From the NCBI RefSeq assembly GCF_035818635.1, contig NZ_JAYLLH010000002.1, positions 186,001 through 250,000 on the forward strand: a stretch of 64,000 nt of DNA, in the 5' to 3' direction. This stretch comes from Mesobacterium_A hydrothermale. GTDB lineage: Bacteria > Pseudomonadota > Alphaproteobacteria > Rhodobacterales > Rhodobacteraceae. Under the pieces are notes generated by a model, which saw only the letters and a list, made by a program, of their open reading frames with translations, ran no database searches and had not been told where the DNA came from. The translations under genes were made by a program, and so were the position numbers. Shown piece after piece: positions 8,081 through 16,790 of the stretch. The first letter of the stretch is position 1. The number at the start of each line of letters is the position of its first letter.

Positions 8081-8719
8081 ATGCACATGACAGACCGGGG
8101 CCTCATGGCCCTTGCCCGGCACGAGGGCATCGTGCCCGGGCCCTATCGCGATTCCACCGGCACCTGGACTTTCGGCATCGGCCACACCGCCGCCGCCGGG
8201 CCGCCCGATCCGGCGCTGATGCCGCGCGGGATGCCCGCCGACACGCAAGCCGGGATCCGCGAGGCGTTTCGGGTCTTCCGCGCCGATCTTGCCCGCTTTG
8301 AGGCTGACGTCCTGCGCGCCGTGACCGTGCCGCTCAAGCCGCACGAGTTCGATGCGCTGGTCTCGTTTCACTACAATACCGGCGGGATCGCGCGCGCGGC
8401 GCTGACCCGGCATCTCAACGCCGGCAATCGCGTCGCAGCTGCCGACGCGTTCCTGAACTGGCGCAAGCCTGCTTCGATCATTCCGCGCCGGGAGGCCGAG
8501 CGCGACCTGTTCCGCGATGGCCGCTATCCGGAAGGCCCGATCCCGGTCTGGTCCGTGGACCGCACGGGACGCGTGGATTTCTCGCGGCCGATCCGTCGCC
8601 TGACCGAGGATGAGGCGCTGGAACTGCTGCGCCCCGCCAAGCCCGCCATTCCCGATCCGCCGACCAGCTGGCTCGCACGGCTGATCGCCTTGTTCTCCAA
8701 CCTGATCCCGAAGGCCTGA
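8081..8719 (+). CDS. Phage lysozyme (glycoside hydrolase family 24 type endolysin)
   Basis: A 212-residue protein that should cleave the glycan strands of peptidoglycan at lysis. The catalytic pattern of T4-type lysozymes is clear: Glu in 'ARHEGIV' (residue 15), then 'YRDSTGTWTFGIGHT' with the Asp and Thr of the triad. The fold continues through 'FDALVSFHYNTGGI'. The C-terminus ends in a hydrophobic helix (WLARLIALFSNLIPKA), which could associate with membranes. No N-terminal signal peptide is visible, so release would depend on the holin. The ATG at 8081 suits the GAGG at 8070; 8087 is an alternative. Confidence 0.85.
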   Translation: MHMTDRGLMALARHEGIVPGPYRDSTGTWTFGIGHTAAAGPPDPALMPRGMPADTQAGIREAFRVFRADLARFEADVLRAVTVPLKPHEFDALVSFHYNTGGIARAALTRHLNAGNRVAAADAFLNWRKPASIIPRREAERDLFRDGRYPEGPIPVWSVDRTGRVDFSRPIRRLTEDEALELLRPAKPAIPDPPTSWLARLIALFSNLIPKA

Positions 8720-8722
8720 TCC

Positions 8723-8953
8723 ATGCGCTACATCCGACCCAAATCCCTGACATGGTGGGCGGGATGCCTTGCCATTCTCACCGGCATCGCCTCCGTCACG
8801 CTGCCCACCACGGGCCCGGTTGGCGAACTTTCCCGCCTCGTGGCTCTGCTCGCTGGCTCCGGCGACGCCTCGCCCGCTGGCCTCGTTTTCCTCGGCCTCG
8901 GTCTCATTGGCCTGCGTGACCGGATCGAGCGCGGGTTCCGCGGCGATGACTGA
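8723..8953 (+). CDS. Small membrane protein of the lysis cassette
   Basis: A 76-residue protein with two hydrophobic segments (about residues 10-28 and 50-65) and a basic C-terminus (RDRIERGFRGDD). It sits between lysozyme and spanin genes, starting four bases after the lysozyme stop and overlapping the next gene by eight bases. Proteins of this size and topology are common in alphaproteobacterial phage lysis regions; it may be a second holin or a pinholin-like factor. Function is inferred from position only. Confidence 0.55.
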   Translation: MRYIRPKSLTWWAGCLAILTGIASVTLPTTGPVGELSRLVALLAGSGDASPAGLVFLGLGLIGLRDRIERGFRGDD

Positions 8954-9179
8954 GTTCCTGATCTGGCTGGTCGCCGCTCTGGGCGCGGTCGGGGGCGTTG
9001 TCCTCGGCCGGGCCTGGGGGCGGGTGGAAGGAAAGCGTCAGGGCAAACGGGAGGCCGAATGCGATGCCATGGAAGAGACAATCGGGAAGGTCGAACGTGG
9101 CCGCGATGCGGTTCGCGATGGCCGCGCCGGCGGCGATGATACTGCTCAGCGGCTGCGCCGCAACGACGGGCGCTGGTAA
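8946..9179 (+). CDS. Inner-membrane spanin (Rz-like)
   Basis: A 77-residue protein with an N-terminal membrane helix (FLIWLVAALGAVGGVVLG) followed by a highly charged, probably coiled-coil periplasmic segment (EGKRQGKREAECDAMEETIGKVERG). This is the topology of i-spanins, which fuse inner and outer membranes in the last step of lysis. Its 3' half overlaps, in another frame, the start of a lipoprotein gene, which is the diagnostic arrangement of Rz/Rz1 pairs. Confidence 0.7.
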   Translation: MTEFLIWLVAALGAVGGVVLGRAWGRVEGKRQGKREAECDAMEETIGKVERGRDAVRDGRAGGDDTAQRLRRNDGRW

Positions 9180-9309
9180 TGCGGGCTGCATCTCCTACGC
9201 CGAAGCCCGACTGGCACGGCCGCCTGTAGAGACCGTCACGGAGGTTCCGCCGGCATGGGCCGACTGGATCGCCGATCTCGATGACCGCATGACGGGAACC
9301 TGCCGATGA
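9106..9309 (+). CDS. Outer-membrane spanin lipoprotein (Rz1-like)
   Basis: A 67-residue lipoprotein. The signal sequence MRFAMAAPAAMILLSGC ends in an LLSGC lipobox, giving a mature protein of about 51 residues with a proline-containing linker (RPPVETVTEVPPAW). The gene begins inside the i-spanin gene in the +1 frame and ends four bases into the next tail gene. The overlap, lipobox and length match o-spanins. Confidence 0.7.
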   Translation: MRFAMAAPAAMILLSGCAATTGAGNAGCISYAEARLARPPVETVTEVPPAWADWIADLDDRMTGTCR

Positions 9310-10193
9310 AATCCCTCTCGCCAGCCCTGCAGGCGCATCTCGACGAGGGCACCACGACGCTCGCCTGGTGCTGGCGGATCACGCGGGCGGATGGCCAGGT
9401 GTTTGGCTTCACCGATCATGATCAGGCGCTTTCCTTCGATGCTACCAGCTTCGAGCCCGAGAGCGGATTTGCGGCCTCGGAACTGCGCGCTTCGGGCGAT
9501 TTGGCGGTGGACGCGCAGGATGCCGAAGGCGTGCTGCGCTCGGGCGTCATCACCGAGGCCGACATTGCCGCGGGGCTCTGGGACGGCGCTGCGGTCGAGG
9601 TCTGGCGGGTGAACTGGGCCGACACCAGCCAGCGTGTGCTCATGCGACGCGGCGCCATCGGCGAGATTCGGCGCGGGCGGGTGGCCTTCACCGCCGAGAT
9701 GCGCTCGCTCGCCCACGTGCTCGACCAGCCGGTGGGGCGGAGTTTCCAGGCCGGGTGTGATGCTGTGCTGGGTGACGGGCGCTGCGGGATCGACCTCGAG
9801 AACCCGGCCTGGAAGGGCAGCGGTTCCGTGGCGGTGCTGCTGCGAGACCGGGCGTTTTCTGTGGCGGGGCTTTCTGGCTTTGGCACGGGGCTCTTCACCT
9901 TTGGAACGCTGACCTGGGATACGGGCACCAATACTGGCCGGACAGTGGAGGTGAAACGCCACGAGGTGGCGAGCACCGGCGAGGCGGTCATCACGCTGCT
10001 GGAACCGCCCGCGAGCCCCATTGCCGCGAACGACGCCTTCACCATCCGCGCCGGCTGCGACAAGGCCTTCGGCACCTGCCGCGATCGCTTCGGCAACACC
10101 GCCAACTTCCGGGGCTTTCCGCATATCCCAGGAAACGACACCGTGCTGCGCTACGCCTCCCAAGGGAAGGCGAATGACGGGAGCGTGCTGTGA
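9306..10193 (+). CDS. DUF2163 / phage BR0599-type baseplate hub protein
   Basis: A 295-residue protein corresponding to gene 13 of the Rhodobacter gene transfer agent. It opens MKSLSPALQAHLDEGTTTL and ends with the conserved Cys-rich tail 'CDKAFGTCRDRFGNTANF'. In gene transfer agents this protein forms part of the tail tip hub, with the cysteines thought to bind an iron-sulfur cluster. It overlaps both neighbours by four bases, linking it translationally to the peptidase and megatron genes. Confidence 0.85.
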   Translation: MKSLSPALQAHLDEGTTTLAWCWRITRADGQVFGFTDHDQALSFDATSFEPESGFAASELRASGDLAVDAQDAEGVLRSGVITEADIAAGLWDGAAVEVWRVNWADTSQRVLMRRGAIGEIRRGRVAFTAEMRSLAHVLDQPVGRSFQAGCDAVLGDGRCGIDLENPAWKGSGSVAVLLRDRAFSVAGLSGFGTGLFTFGTLTWDTGTNTGRTVEVKRHEVASTGEAVITLLEPPASPIAANDAFTIRAGCDKAFGTCRDRFGNTANFRGFPHIPGNDTVLRYASQGKANDGSVL

Positions 10194-10651
10194 GCGCGGG
10201 CTTCATCCGTCGCCCCGTTGCGCCGGCGAAGGTGATCGCGGCGGCGCGGTCCTGGCTCGGCACGCCCTATCACGACCAGCAGAGCGTGAGGGGCGTGGGC
10301 TGCGACTGCCTCGGCCTCGCGCGCGGCGTCTGGCGCGAAGTTTTGGGGCCTGAGCCGTTCCCGATCCCGCCCTATTCTCGCGATTGGGGAGAGGCCGGGC
10401 CGTGCGAAGTGCTGGCCGAGGGCGCGCGCGGCTGCATGATCGAGGTGGGGAGGCATGATCCGCCACCCGGCGCGCTTCTGATGTTCCGCATGCGCGAGCG
10501 CGCCATTGCCAAGCATGTCGGTATCCTCACCGACACGGGCACGATGATTCACGCCCGCGAACGGCTGGGCGTGATCGAGGAACCTTTCAACCGGTCCTGG
10601 CGGCGGCGCGTCGCCTTCACCTTTCTCTACCCGCAACCCCGGAGGCGCTGA
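10190..10651 (+). CDS. NlpC/P60 tail peptidase
   Basis: A 153-residue cell-wall peptidase corresponding to gene 14 of the Rhodobacter gene transfer agent (TIGR02219). The catalytic Cys is in 'GVGCDCLGLARG' (about residue 43), with His in 'AKHVGIL' and a further polar residue in 'MIHARER'. It probably cuts peptide crosslinks so that the tail tip can pass the cell wall during DNA entry. One-base overlap with the megatron gene (TGATGG). Confidence 0.85.
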   Translation: MSAGFIRRPVAPAKVIAAARSWLGTPYHDQQSVRGVGCDCLGLARGVWREVLGPEPFPIPPYSRDWGEAGPCEVLAEGARGCMIEVGRHDPPPGALLMFRMRERAIAKHVGILTDTGTMIHARERLGVIEEPFNRSWRRRVAFTFLYPQPRRR

Positions 10652-13600
10652 TGGCGACCCTCGTGCTCGGTCTGGCCGGTCAGGCCATCGGCGCCTCGAT
10701 CGGCGGCGGCATCCTTGGCATTTCCGCCGCCACAATCGGCGGGGCGATCGGGACCATGGCCGGTTCCGTTGTCGACAGCTGGATCGTGGGTTCCATCCAG
10801 CCCGACCAGCGCTATGAGGGCGCAAGGCTGGACAGCCTGCGGGTGACCTCCGCCACCGAAGGAACGACGATCCCCCGCGTCTTCGGCCGCATGCGCCTTG
10901 GCGGCAACATCATCTGGGCCACGGATTTCACCGAACATGTCAGCACCAGCACGCAAGGCGGCGGCAAGGGCGGCGGGCCGAAGGTGACCACCACAGAATA
11001 CAGCTATTCGGCCTCCTTCGCCGTCGCGCTCTGCCAAGGCCCGATCACCGGCATCGGTCGCATCTGGGCCGATGGCGAGTTGCTCGATACCTCGACCGCC
11101 ACCTGGCGCTGGTATCCGGGCGGCGAGGCGCAGGCCGCCGACCCGTTCATCGCCGCGAAGATGGGCGCCGAGGGCGCACCGGCCTATCGCGGCACGGCTT
11201 ACGTAGTATTCGAAGAGCTCGACCTCACGCCGTTCGGCAACCGCATCCCGCAGCTGTCCTTCGAGGTCTTGCGACCGCTCGCCGACCCCGACACCGCCGA
11301 GGGCGCGATCCGCGCCGTTACCATGATCCCCGGCGCGGGCGAGTTCGTCTATGCCACGGAACCGGTGATGCGGACCGAAGGCGCGAAGACCACGCCCGAG
11401 AACGCGCACGCCGAGACTACCCAAGCGGATTTCCTGGTCTCGCTGGACCGGCTCGAAGCGTTGGCCCCGGCGGTGGAGAGCGTGTCGCTGGTGGTAAGCT
11501 GGTTCGGCAACGACCTGCGCGCGGGCAACTGCACCATCCGCCCCGGCGTCGAGACAGCCACCAAGACCACCACCCCGCAGGTCTGGCAGGTCAACGGCGT
11601 GAACCGGGCCGTGGCGCATCTCGTTTCCACAGATGCCGAGGGGCGGCCCGTCTTCGGCGGCACGCCGAATGACAAAGCGGTGGTGCAGGCGATCAAGGAG
11701 CTCAAGGCGCGGGGGTATCGCGTCACCTTTTATCCCTTCATCCTCTTGGACGTGCCCGAGGGGAACACGCTGCCGGATCCCTACAGCGACAACGCCGCCA
11801 CCCTCGGCCAGCCGGCGCTGCCATGGCGCGGGCGGATCACCTGTTCGCCGGCAGCAGGCTTTGCTGGCACGGTGGACAAGACCGGCGCGGCGGCCAGCCA
11901 GGTCGCGGCGTTCTTCGGCAATGCGCGGGTTTCGGACTTTGCCGTCTCTGGCGAGACTGTCTCCTGGACCGGCGGCGCCGACTGGGGCTGGCGGCGGATG
12001 ATCCTGCACTACGCCCACCTCTGCGCGGCAGCGGGCGGGGTCGACACCTTCCTGATCGGCTCCGAGCTGCGCGGGCTGACCACGATCCGCGACGGCGCCG
12101 CGACCTATCCGGCGGTTGGGCAGCTCCAGAGCCTCGCGGCCGATGTCCGCGCAGTCCTCGGTTCTTCGACAAAGATCAGCTACGCGGCCGACTGGTCGGA
12201 ATACTTTGGCCACCAGCCCGCCGATGGCTCGGGTGACGTGTTCTTCCACCTTGATCCGCTCTGGACGCACGCGGAGATCGATTTCATCGGCATCGACAAT
12301 TACATGCCGCTGTCCGACTGGCGGGACGGCTTCGAGCATCTCGACGCGCAGGCCGGCTGGCCCGCCATCTACGACCGCGCCTATCTGCAAGCCAACATCG
12401 AAGGCGGTGAGGGGTTCGACTGGTTCTATGCCAGCGATGCCGACCGCTCGGCGCAGTTCCGCACGCCGATCACCGATGGGGCCGAGCTCTTCGTGGCCAT
12501 GACCCCGGCCCGCAGCTTCGCCGAGACCAGCGGGGCGACGCTGACCGACGCCGATTTCGGCGGCGAGGCGACGCGCAAATCAGATGCAGCCTTCTCCGCA
12601 CGGGTACCGCTTCCCGCCAATCCGACTGATGGCGTGCTTTTCGAGCGCGGCGGCAGCGGCACTGGCATGCTGCTCTGCCTGCGCGACGGCGGCACCATCT
12701 TTCGCTACCGTGTCGGACAGGGCAGCGTGACCGGGCCGAATGCCGAGGCTGCGTTCCTCGACATTCCGGTCTCGTCCATGCCGTTCGATGGCAACGAACA
12801 TGAGCTGGTCTGGGACGTCACGCTTGCGACCGGAACGATCCGCCTGTGGTGCGATGGCATCCCCATGGGCGCGGCATCGACGACCGACGGCCAGCTTGCG
12901 GCCTGGGCCGGATCGGGCTCGGGCAGCTACGGCGCCTCCGGCTCGGGCGCGACCAACATCACAGGCGAGCCCACGACCGGCTGGCCCGTACCTTGCCCGA
13001 ACCCACTCCTGATGTACGATCAGCCGGTCATGCGACAGGTGCCCGACGCGCCATGGATCTTTCGCCCCAAGGACCTGCGCGGCTGGTGGTCGAACAGCCA
13101 CCATGACCGGCCCGGCGGCAACGCGCTGCTGCAACCCTCCGACTGGGTACCGCAGTCCAAGCCCATCCGTTTTACCGAGTTCGGCTGCCCGGCCATCGAC
13201 CGGGGCACGAACCAGCCGAACGTCTTCTACGACCCGAAGTCGTCGGAAAGCGCGGCGCCGTATTTTGCGCGGGGGTGGCGGGACGACGCGATCCAGCGGG
13301 CATATCTCGAGGCGACGGCGCTCTATTGGTCCGACTCGGCGAACAACCCGGTCTACACGGTCACCGGCCTACCGATGGTCGATACCTCGGAATGTGCCGC
13401 CTGGTCCTGGGACGCCCGCCCGCATCCCTTCTTTCCGGCGCTCACCGACGTCTGGTCCGACGGCGCGAACTGGAAACTCGGCCATTGGCTCACCGGCCGG
13501 CTCGGCGCGGTGTCGCTTGCGGCGCTGGTGCGTAACCTCTGCCTTTCCGCCGGGATGGACGCCGCGCACATCGACGTCTCCGGCCTCTGGGGCGTGGTCG

Positions 13601-15156
13601 AGGGGCTCGTGATCCCGGCCATCGAAAGCCCTCGTGCGACGATCTCGATGCTCGCGCGCCACTTCGGCTTCGATGCCGTCGAGAGCGAAGGCACCATACG
13701 CTTCCGAATGCGAGGGACCGCGCCGGTGGCCACCATCACGCCCGACGATCTCGTGGCTGGCAATGGCGAGGACATCGAACGGACGCGCGGTCAGGAGACC
13801 GAGCTGCCCCAGGTCCTGCGCTGGAGCGTGGCCCGCGCCGACGAGGATTATGACAGCGCCCTCGTCGAGGCCCGCCGCATCACCACCGGCGCGGTGCGGG
13901 TGACTGCCGAGAGCTTCCCTGTCGCGGTCGCGCCGGAGGAAGCCGAGCGTCGATGCCGCCGGGCGCTCATGGAGACCTGGACGGGCCGCGAGCGGGCGAG
14001 CTTTGCCCTGCCGCCCTCGCGCCTCGCCCTCGATCCGGGCGACGTGGTGATATTCAGCGACGGCACCGCCACCGAGTTCCGCCTCACCCGCATCGCCGAC
14101 GGGATTGCCCGCCGCATCGAGGCCACCCGCCAGGATCGCGAGGTCTACGACCTGCCGCCCGGGGCGCAGCGCGCCGCCGCCGTGACCCGCTCCGTGCCGC
14201 TCGGTTCGCCGCAGGTGGCGATCCTCGATCTGCCGCAGCTGACCAGCGCACACACCCCGCCGCGCCCGCTCATTGCCATCGACGCCGATCCCTGGCCGGG
14301 CAGTGTAGCGGTTCTGCGCAGCCCCGAGACCTCGGGCTGGGCGAGCTTCGCCACCATCACCCGCCGGGCGCGGATCGGAACGCTGGCCGCCGATCTTCCC
14401 GCCGGACCCGCTTGGCAGTGGGACCGGGGTTCGGTGCTCGAAATCGACCTTCCCTGGGGCCAGCTCGAAAGCATCACCGACCTGCAGCTGTTCGCAGGCA
14501 GCAACGCCTTCGCTGTCGAAAGCGCGCCGGGAACCTGGGAAATCCTCCAGGCCCGTGACGTCACCCTCATCGCCCCCGGCCGCTATCGCCTGAGCACACT
14601 CCTGCGCGGCCAGCGCGGCACCGAAGCCGCCATCGGCAATCCGGCGCCCGCCGGGGCGTGGGTCGTGGTGCTGGACACGGCCGTCACAGAGCTACCGTTC
14701 ACAACAGGCGAGATCGGCCTGCCGTGGAACCTCGCCGTGGGGCCCGCAACGCGGCCCGTGTCGGACCCGAGTTACACGATTTTGACCTTTACGCCATCGG
14801 GCGCGTCGCTCCGCCCGTTTGCGCCGGTGCATCTCGGGGCACGTTCCGAGCCGTCGGGCGATATCACCCTCTCCTGGACCCGCCGCTCCCGTGATCCGGC
14901 GGCCGACAGCTGGGAGGCCACCGAGGTGCCGCTCCTCGACCAGCCGGAAGCCTTGGAGATCGACATCCTGGACGGCGCGAGCGTGAAGCGGACGCTGACG
15001 GCGGCCATATCGTCCGTCACCTACACCGCCGCCGATCAGGTCGCCGACTGGGGCACGGCGCTCATGCCGGGCACCGCCCTGACCATCCGCGTGGTCCAGC
15101 TCTCGGCACCTCTCGGACGCGGCACACCGGCCGAGACAACCGTCACCATCGCATGA
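10651..15156 (+). CDS. Megatron tail-tip / host-specificity protein with TIM-barrel-like domain and extra lectin-like insert
   Basis: A 1501-residue protein corresponding to gene 15 of the Rhodobacter gene transfer agent, the central fibre at the tail tip that contacts the cell. An N-terminal glycine-rich hydrophobic segment (about 1-45) precedes a baseplate-hub region; the TIM-barrel-like glycoside-hydrolase domain spans roughly residues 430-910 (landmarks 'DTFLIGSELRGL', 'FIGIDNYMPLSDW', 'WWSNSHHDRPGG', 'FTEFGCPAIDRG'). Residues about 612-800 form a block that breaks the barrel between 'RTPITDGA' and 'PWIFRPKDL', which are adjacent in relatives as I recall them. This block has the features of a LamG/concanavalin-type domain. 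Without it the protein is about 1312 residues, close to the family norm. The C-terminal third is beta-rich. Confidence 0.85.
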   Translation: MATLVLGLAGQAIGASIGGGILGISAATIGGAIGTMAGSVVDSWIVGSIQPDQRYEGARLDSLRVTSATEGTTIPRVFGRMRLGGNIIWATDFTEHVSTSTQGGGKGGGPKVTTTEYSYSASFAVALCQGPITGIGRIWADGELLDTSTATWRWYPGGEAQAADPFIAAKMGAEGAPAYRGTAYVVFEELDLTPFGNRIPQLSFEVLRPLADPDTAEGAIRAVTMIPGAGEFVYATEPVMRTEGAKTTPENAHAETTQADFLVSLDRLEALAPAVESVSLVVSWFGNDLRAGNCTIRPGVETATKTTTPQVWQVNGVNRAVAHLVSTDAEGRPVFGGTPNDKAVVQAIKELKARGYRVTFYPFILLDVPEGNTLPDPYSDNAATLGQPALPWRGRITCSPAAGFAGTVDKTGAAASQVAAFFGNARVSDFAVSGETVSWTGGADWGWRRMILHYAHLCAAAGGVDTFLIGSELRGLTTIRDGAATYPAVGQLQSLAADVRAVLGSSTKISYAADWSEYFGHQPADGSGDVFFHLDPLWTHAEIDFIGIDNYMPLSDWRDGFEHLDAQAGWPAIYDRAYLQANIEGGEGFDWFYASDADRSAQFRTPITDGAELFVAMTPARSFAETSGATLTDADFGGEATRKSDAAFSARVPLPANPTDGVLFERGGSGTGMLLCLRDGGTIFRYRVGQGSVTGPNAEAAFLDIPVSSMPFDGNEHELVWDVTLATGTIRLWCDGIPMGAASTTDGQLAAWAGSGSGSYGASGSGATNITGEPTTGWPVPCPNPLLMYDQPVMRQVPDAPWIFRPKDLRGWWSNSHHDRPGGNALLQPSDWVPQSKPIRFTEFGCPAIDRGTNQPNVFYDPKSSESAAPYFARGWRDDAIQRAYLEATALYWSDSANNPVYTVTGLPMVDTSECAAWSWDARPHPFFPALTDVWSDGANWKLGHWLTGRLGAVSLAALVRNLCLSAGMDAAHIDVSGLWGVVEGLVIPAIESPRATISMLARHFGFDAVESEGTIRFRMRGTAPVATITPDDLVAGNGEDIERTRGQETELPQVLRWSVARADEDYDSALVEARRITTGAVRVTAESFPVAVAPEEAERRCRRALMETWTGRERASFALPPSRLALDPGDVVIFSDGTATEFRLTRIADGIARRIEATRQDREVYDLPPGAQRAAAVTRSVPLGSPQVAILDLPQLTSAHTPPRPLIAIDADPWPGSVAVLRSPETSGWASFATITRRARIGTLAADLPAGPAWQWDRGSVLEIDLPWGQLESITDLQLFAGSNAFAVESAPGTWEILQARDVTLIAPGRYRLSTLLRGQRGTEAAIGNPAPAGAWVVVLDTAVTELPFTTGEIGLPWNLAVGPATRPVSDPSYTILTFTPSGASLRPFAPVHLGARSEPSGDITLSWTRRSRDPAADSWEATEVPLLDQPEALEIDILDGASVKRTLTAAISSVTYTAADQVADWGTALMPGTALTIRVVQLSAPLGRGTPAETTVTIA

Positions 15157-15163
15157 GGCCCTC

Positions 15164-16234
15164 ATGACCACCCCGAACCTCGCGCTTCCCTATATCGCCG
15201 CCGCGCAGGCGCAGAAGCATGTCACCCACAACGAAGCCCTCGACCGGCTCGATGGCCTCGTCCAGCTTTCCGTGAAGGATCGGGATCTGACCGCGCCGCC
15301 GGCGAGCCCCGCTGAGGGCGACCGCTACATCGTCGCCACCGGTGCGACCGGGGCGTGGGCCGGCTGGGACGGTGACGTGGCGCTGTTTTCTGGCGGGGCG
15401 TGGGTGCGGCTCGCGCCGCAAACGGGCTGGCGGGTCTGGATCGAGGACGAGGCGGTGCTGCTGGTTTTTGATGGCACGTCCTGGATCGGCGTCACGCCAG
15501 ACGCGCTGCAAGGCCTCACCCGGCTGGGTCTCGGCACCACCGCCGACGCCGCCAACCCTTTCTCCGCCAAGCTGAACGGGGCGCTCTGGACCGCGCTCAC
15601 GGCAGTCGAAGGCGGCAACGGCGATCTGCGCGTCACGCTCAACAAGGAAACTGCTGCCGGGGTTCTGTCTTTCCTGTTTCAGTCGGGATTTTCCGGCCGG
15701 GCAGAACTCGGGCTCCTTGGCTCCGACGACCTCAGCCTGAAGGTAAGCCCCGACGGAACTGCCTGGCGCGACGCGCTGATCATCGACTGCGCCACCGGCA
15801 TCGTCGACCAGCCGCAAAGCCCGCGCTTCAAGGCCTATACCAACTACGACAATTACGTCGCGCTCACCACCTGGACGAAGATCGGGATCAACACCGTCGA
15901 GGCCAACGATCAGGGCGGGTTCGACCCCGCAACCAACCTCTTCACCGCGCCGGTCGCCGGCACCTACCTCTTCGGTGCGAGCCTTCTCTACAAGGTCAAT
16001 GCCAGCACCTCGGCCCGGATGCGCGGGCGGCTGGTCCTGAACGGCACGACCGAAATCCGGGGCTCCTTCGGCGAAGTCTCCAGCGCCCACAAGTCGCTCG
16101 CCACGGCGCTCTGGCTGCAGACCATGGTGCCGCTCACCGCCGGCGATACCGTCGAACTGCAGGGGTATTTCCGCGCGGAGGACGGATATTTCGCGGCGGA
16201 TCATACGTCGTTCTGGGGGGCGAAGGTGGGGTGA
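15164..16234 (+). CDS. DUF2793 tail fibre protein with C-terminal C1q-like domain
   Basis: A 356-residue protein. Residues 1 to about 110 are a clear DUF2793 unit ('TPNLALPYIAAAQAQKHVTH', 'LDGLVQLSVKDR', 'WRVWIEDEAVLLVFD'). A linker follows, and residues about 220-356 have the pattern of C1q/TNF-like trimeric heads ('FDPATNLFTAPVAGTYLFGA', 'GDTVELQGYF', 'FWGAKVG' at the end). Such heads usually bind ligands, so this is probably a receptor-binding fibre. It is the last gene of the phage late operon; the defence genes start 40 bases further on. Confidence 0.75.
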   Translation: MTTPNLALPYIAAAQAQKHVTHNEALDRLDGLVQLSVKDRDLTAPPASPAEGDRYIVATGATGAWAGWDGDVALFSGGAWVRLAPQTGWRVWIEDEAVLLVFDGTSWIGVTPDALQGLTRLGLGTTADAANPFSAKLNGALWTALTAVEGGNGDLRVTLNKETAAGVLSFLFQSGFSGRAELGLLGSDDLSLKVSPDGTAWRDALIIDCATGIVDQPQSPRFKAYTNYDNYVALTTWTKIGINTVEANDQGGFDPATNLFTAPVAGTYLFGASLLYKVNASTSARMRGRLVLNGTTEIRGSFGEVSSAHKSLATALWLQTMVPLTAGDTVELQGYFRAEDGYFAADHTSFWGAKVG

Positions 16235-16273
16235 GAAGGGAGCTGGTCAAGGGGCGTGTCAGGGCTACTGCAC

Positions 16274-16729
16274 CTATGTGTCGCCGATTTCGATCTGGTA
16301 TTCCTCGGATCGTAGCCATGCGGAAAGTCTGTCTACAGACGCGGCAATCTGATCCGGTTTCCTGAGCGCGCATTCCCACACCGTTGCAACGCGCCACCCG
16401 TCTTCCAGAAGCCTCGTGCGAACAGCTGCGCCCCGAGCGACATTCGAGGTGAACTTGGCCTGCCAGAACTCGTAGCGGGTGGATGGGGTGGTGGTGTGGC
16501 GGCACCCTTGATGACGATGCCAGAAACAGCCATGGACGAAGACGACGGCGCGATACTTCGGCAGAACGAGGTCTGGTCGCCCGTGGACATTTTTCGGATG
16601 CAGACGGAAGCGAAAACCGCGCGCATGCAACGCCCGCCTTAGCACAAGCTCGGGCTTCGTGTCCTTTCCCCTGATTCCTGCCATCATGCGGGACCGGGTC
16701 TGCTGATCCACGATATCTGTCATATGCAT
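16274..16729 (-). CDS. vsr: Very short patch repair endonuclease (Vsr family)
   Basis: A 151-residue protein with the complete Vsr pattern: 'RSRMMAGIRGKDTKPE', 'GRPDLVLPKYRAVVFVHG' with the catalytic Asp, the 'HGCFWHRHQGC' zinc/active-site block, and 'LEDGWRVATVWECAL'. Vsr nicks next to T:G mismatches that arise when 5-methylcytosine deaminates. It is divergent from a cytosine-5 methyltransferase 61 bases away, the classical partnership. In defence islands Vsr-fold proteins also serve as restriction nucleases, so an attack role on unmodified DNA is possible. An alternative start is the ATG at 16723. Confidence 0.9.
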   Translation of the reverse strand: MHMTDIVDQQTRSRMMAGIRGKDTKPELVLRRALHARGFRFRLHPKNVHGRPDLVLPKYRAVVFVHGCFWHRHQGCRHTTTPSTRYEFWQAKFTSNVARGAAVRTRLLEDGWRVATVWECALRKPDQIAASVDRLSAWLRSEEYQIEIGDT

Positions 16730-16790
16730 CCTGGCTTTCGCCTCTGAACCTAGTATACACCGGCTGGATGAAAATCGTCAGGAGCCTGAT

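Noticed and set aside
10627..12390. Minus-strand frame of 587 codons across the megatron gene
   Set aside because: Antisense to a clearly conserved tail gene, rich in Arg/Gly/Asp with no motifs; no ribosome binding site.
1..16234. A genuine gene transfer agent cluster
   Set aside because: Only the distal tail genes match the Rhodobacter gene transfer agent order; the head genes, the embedded lysis cassette, the cargo gene and the adjoining element end point to a prophage.
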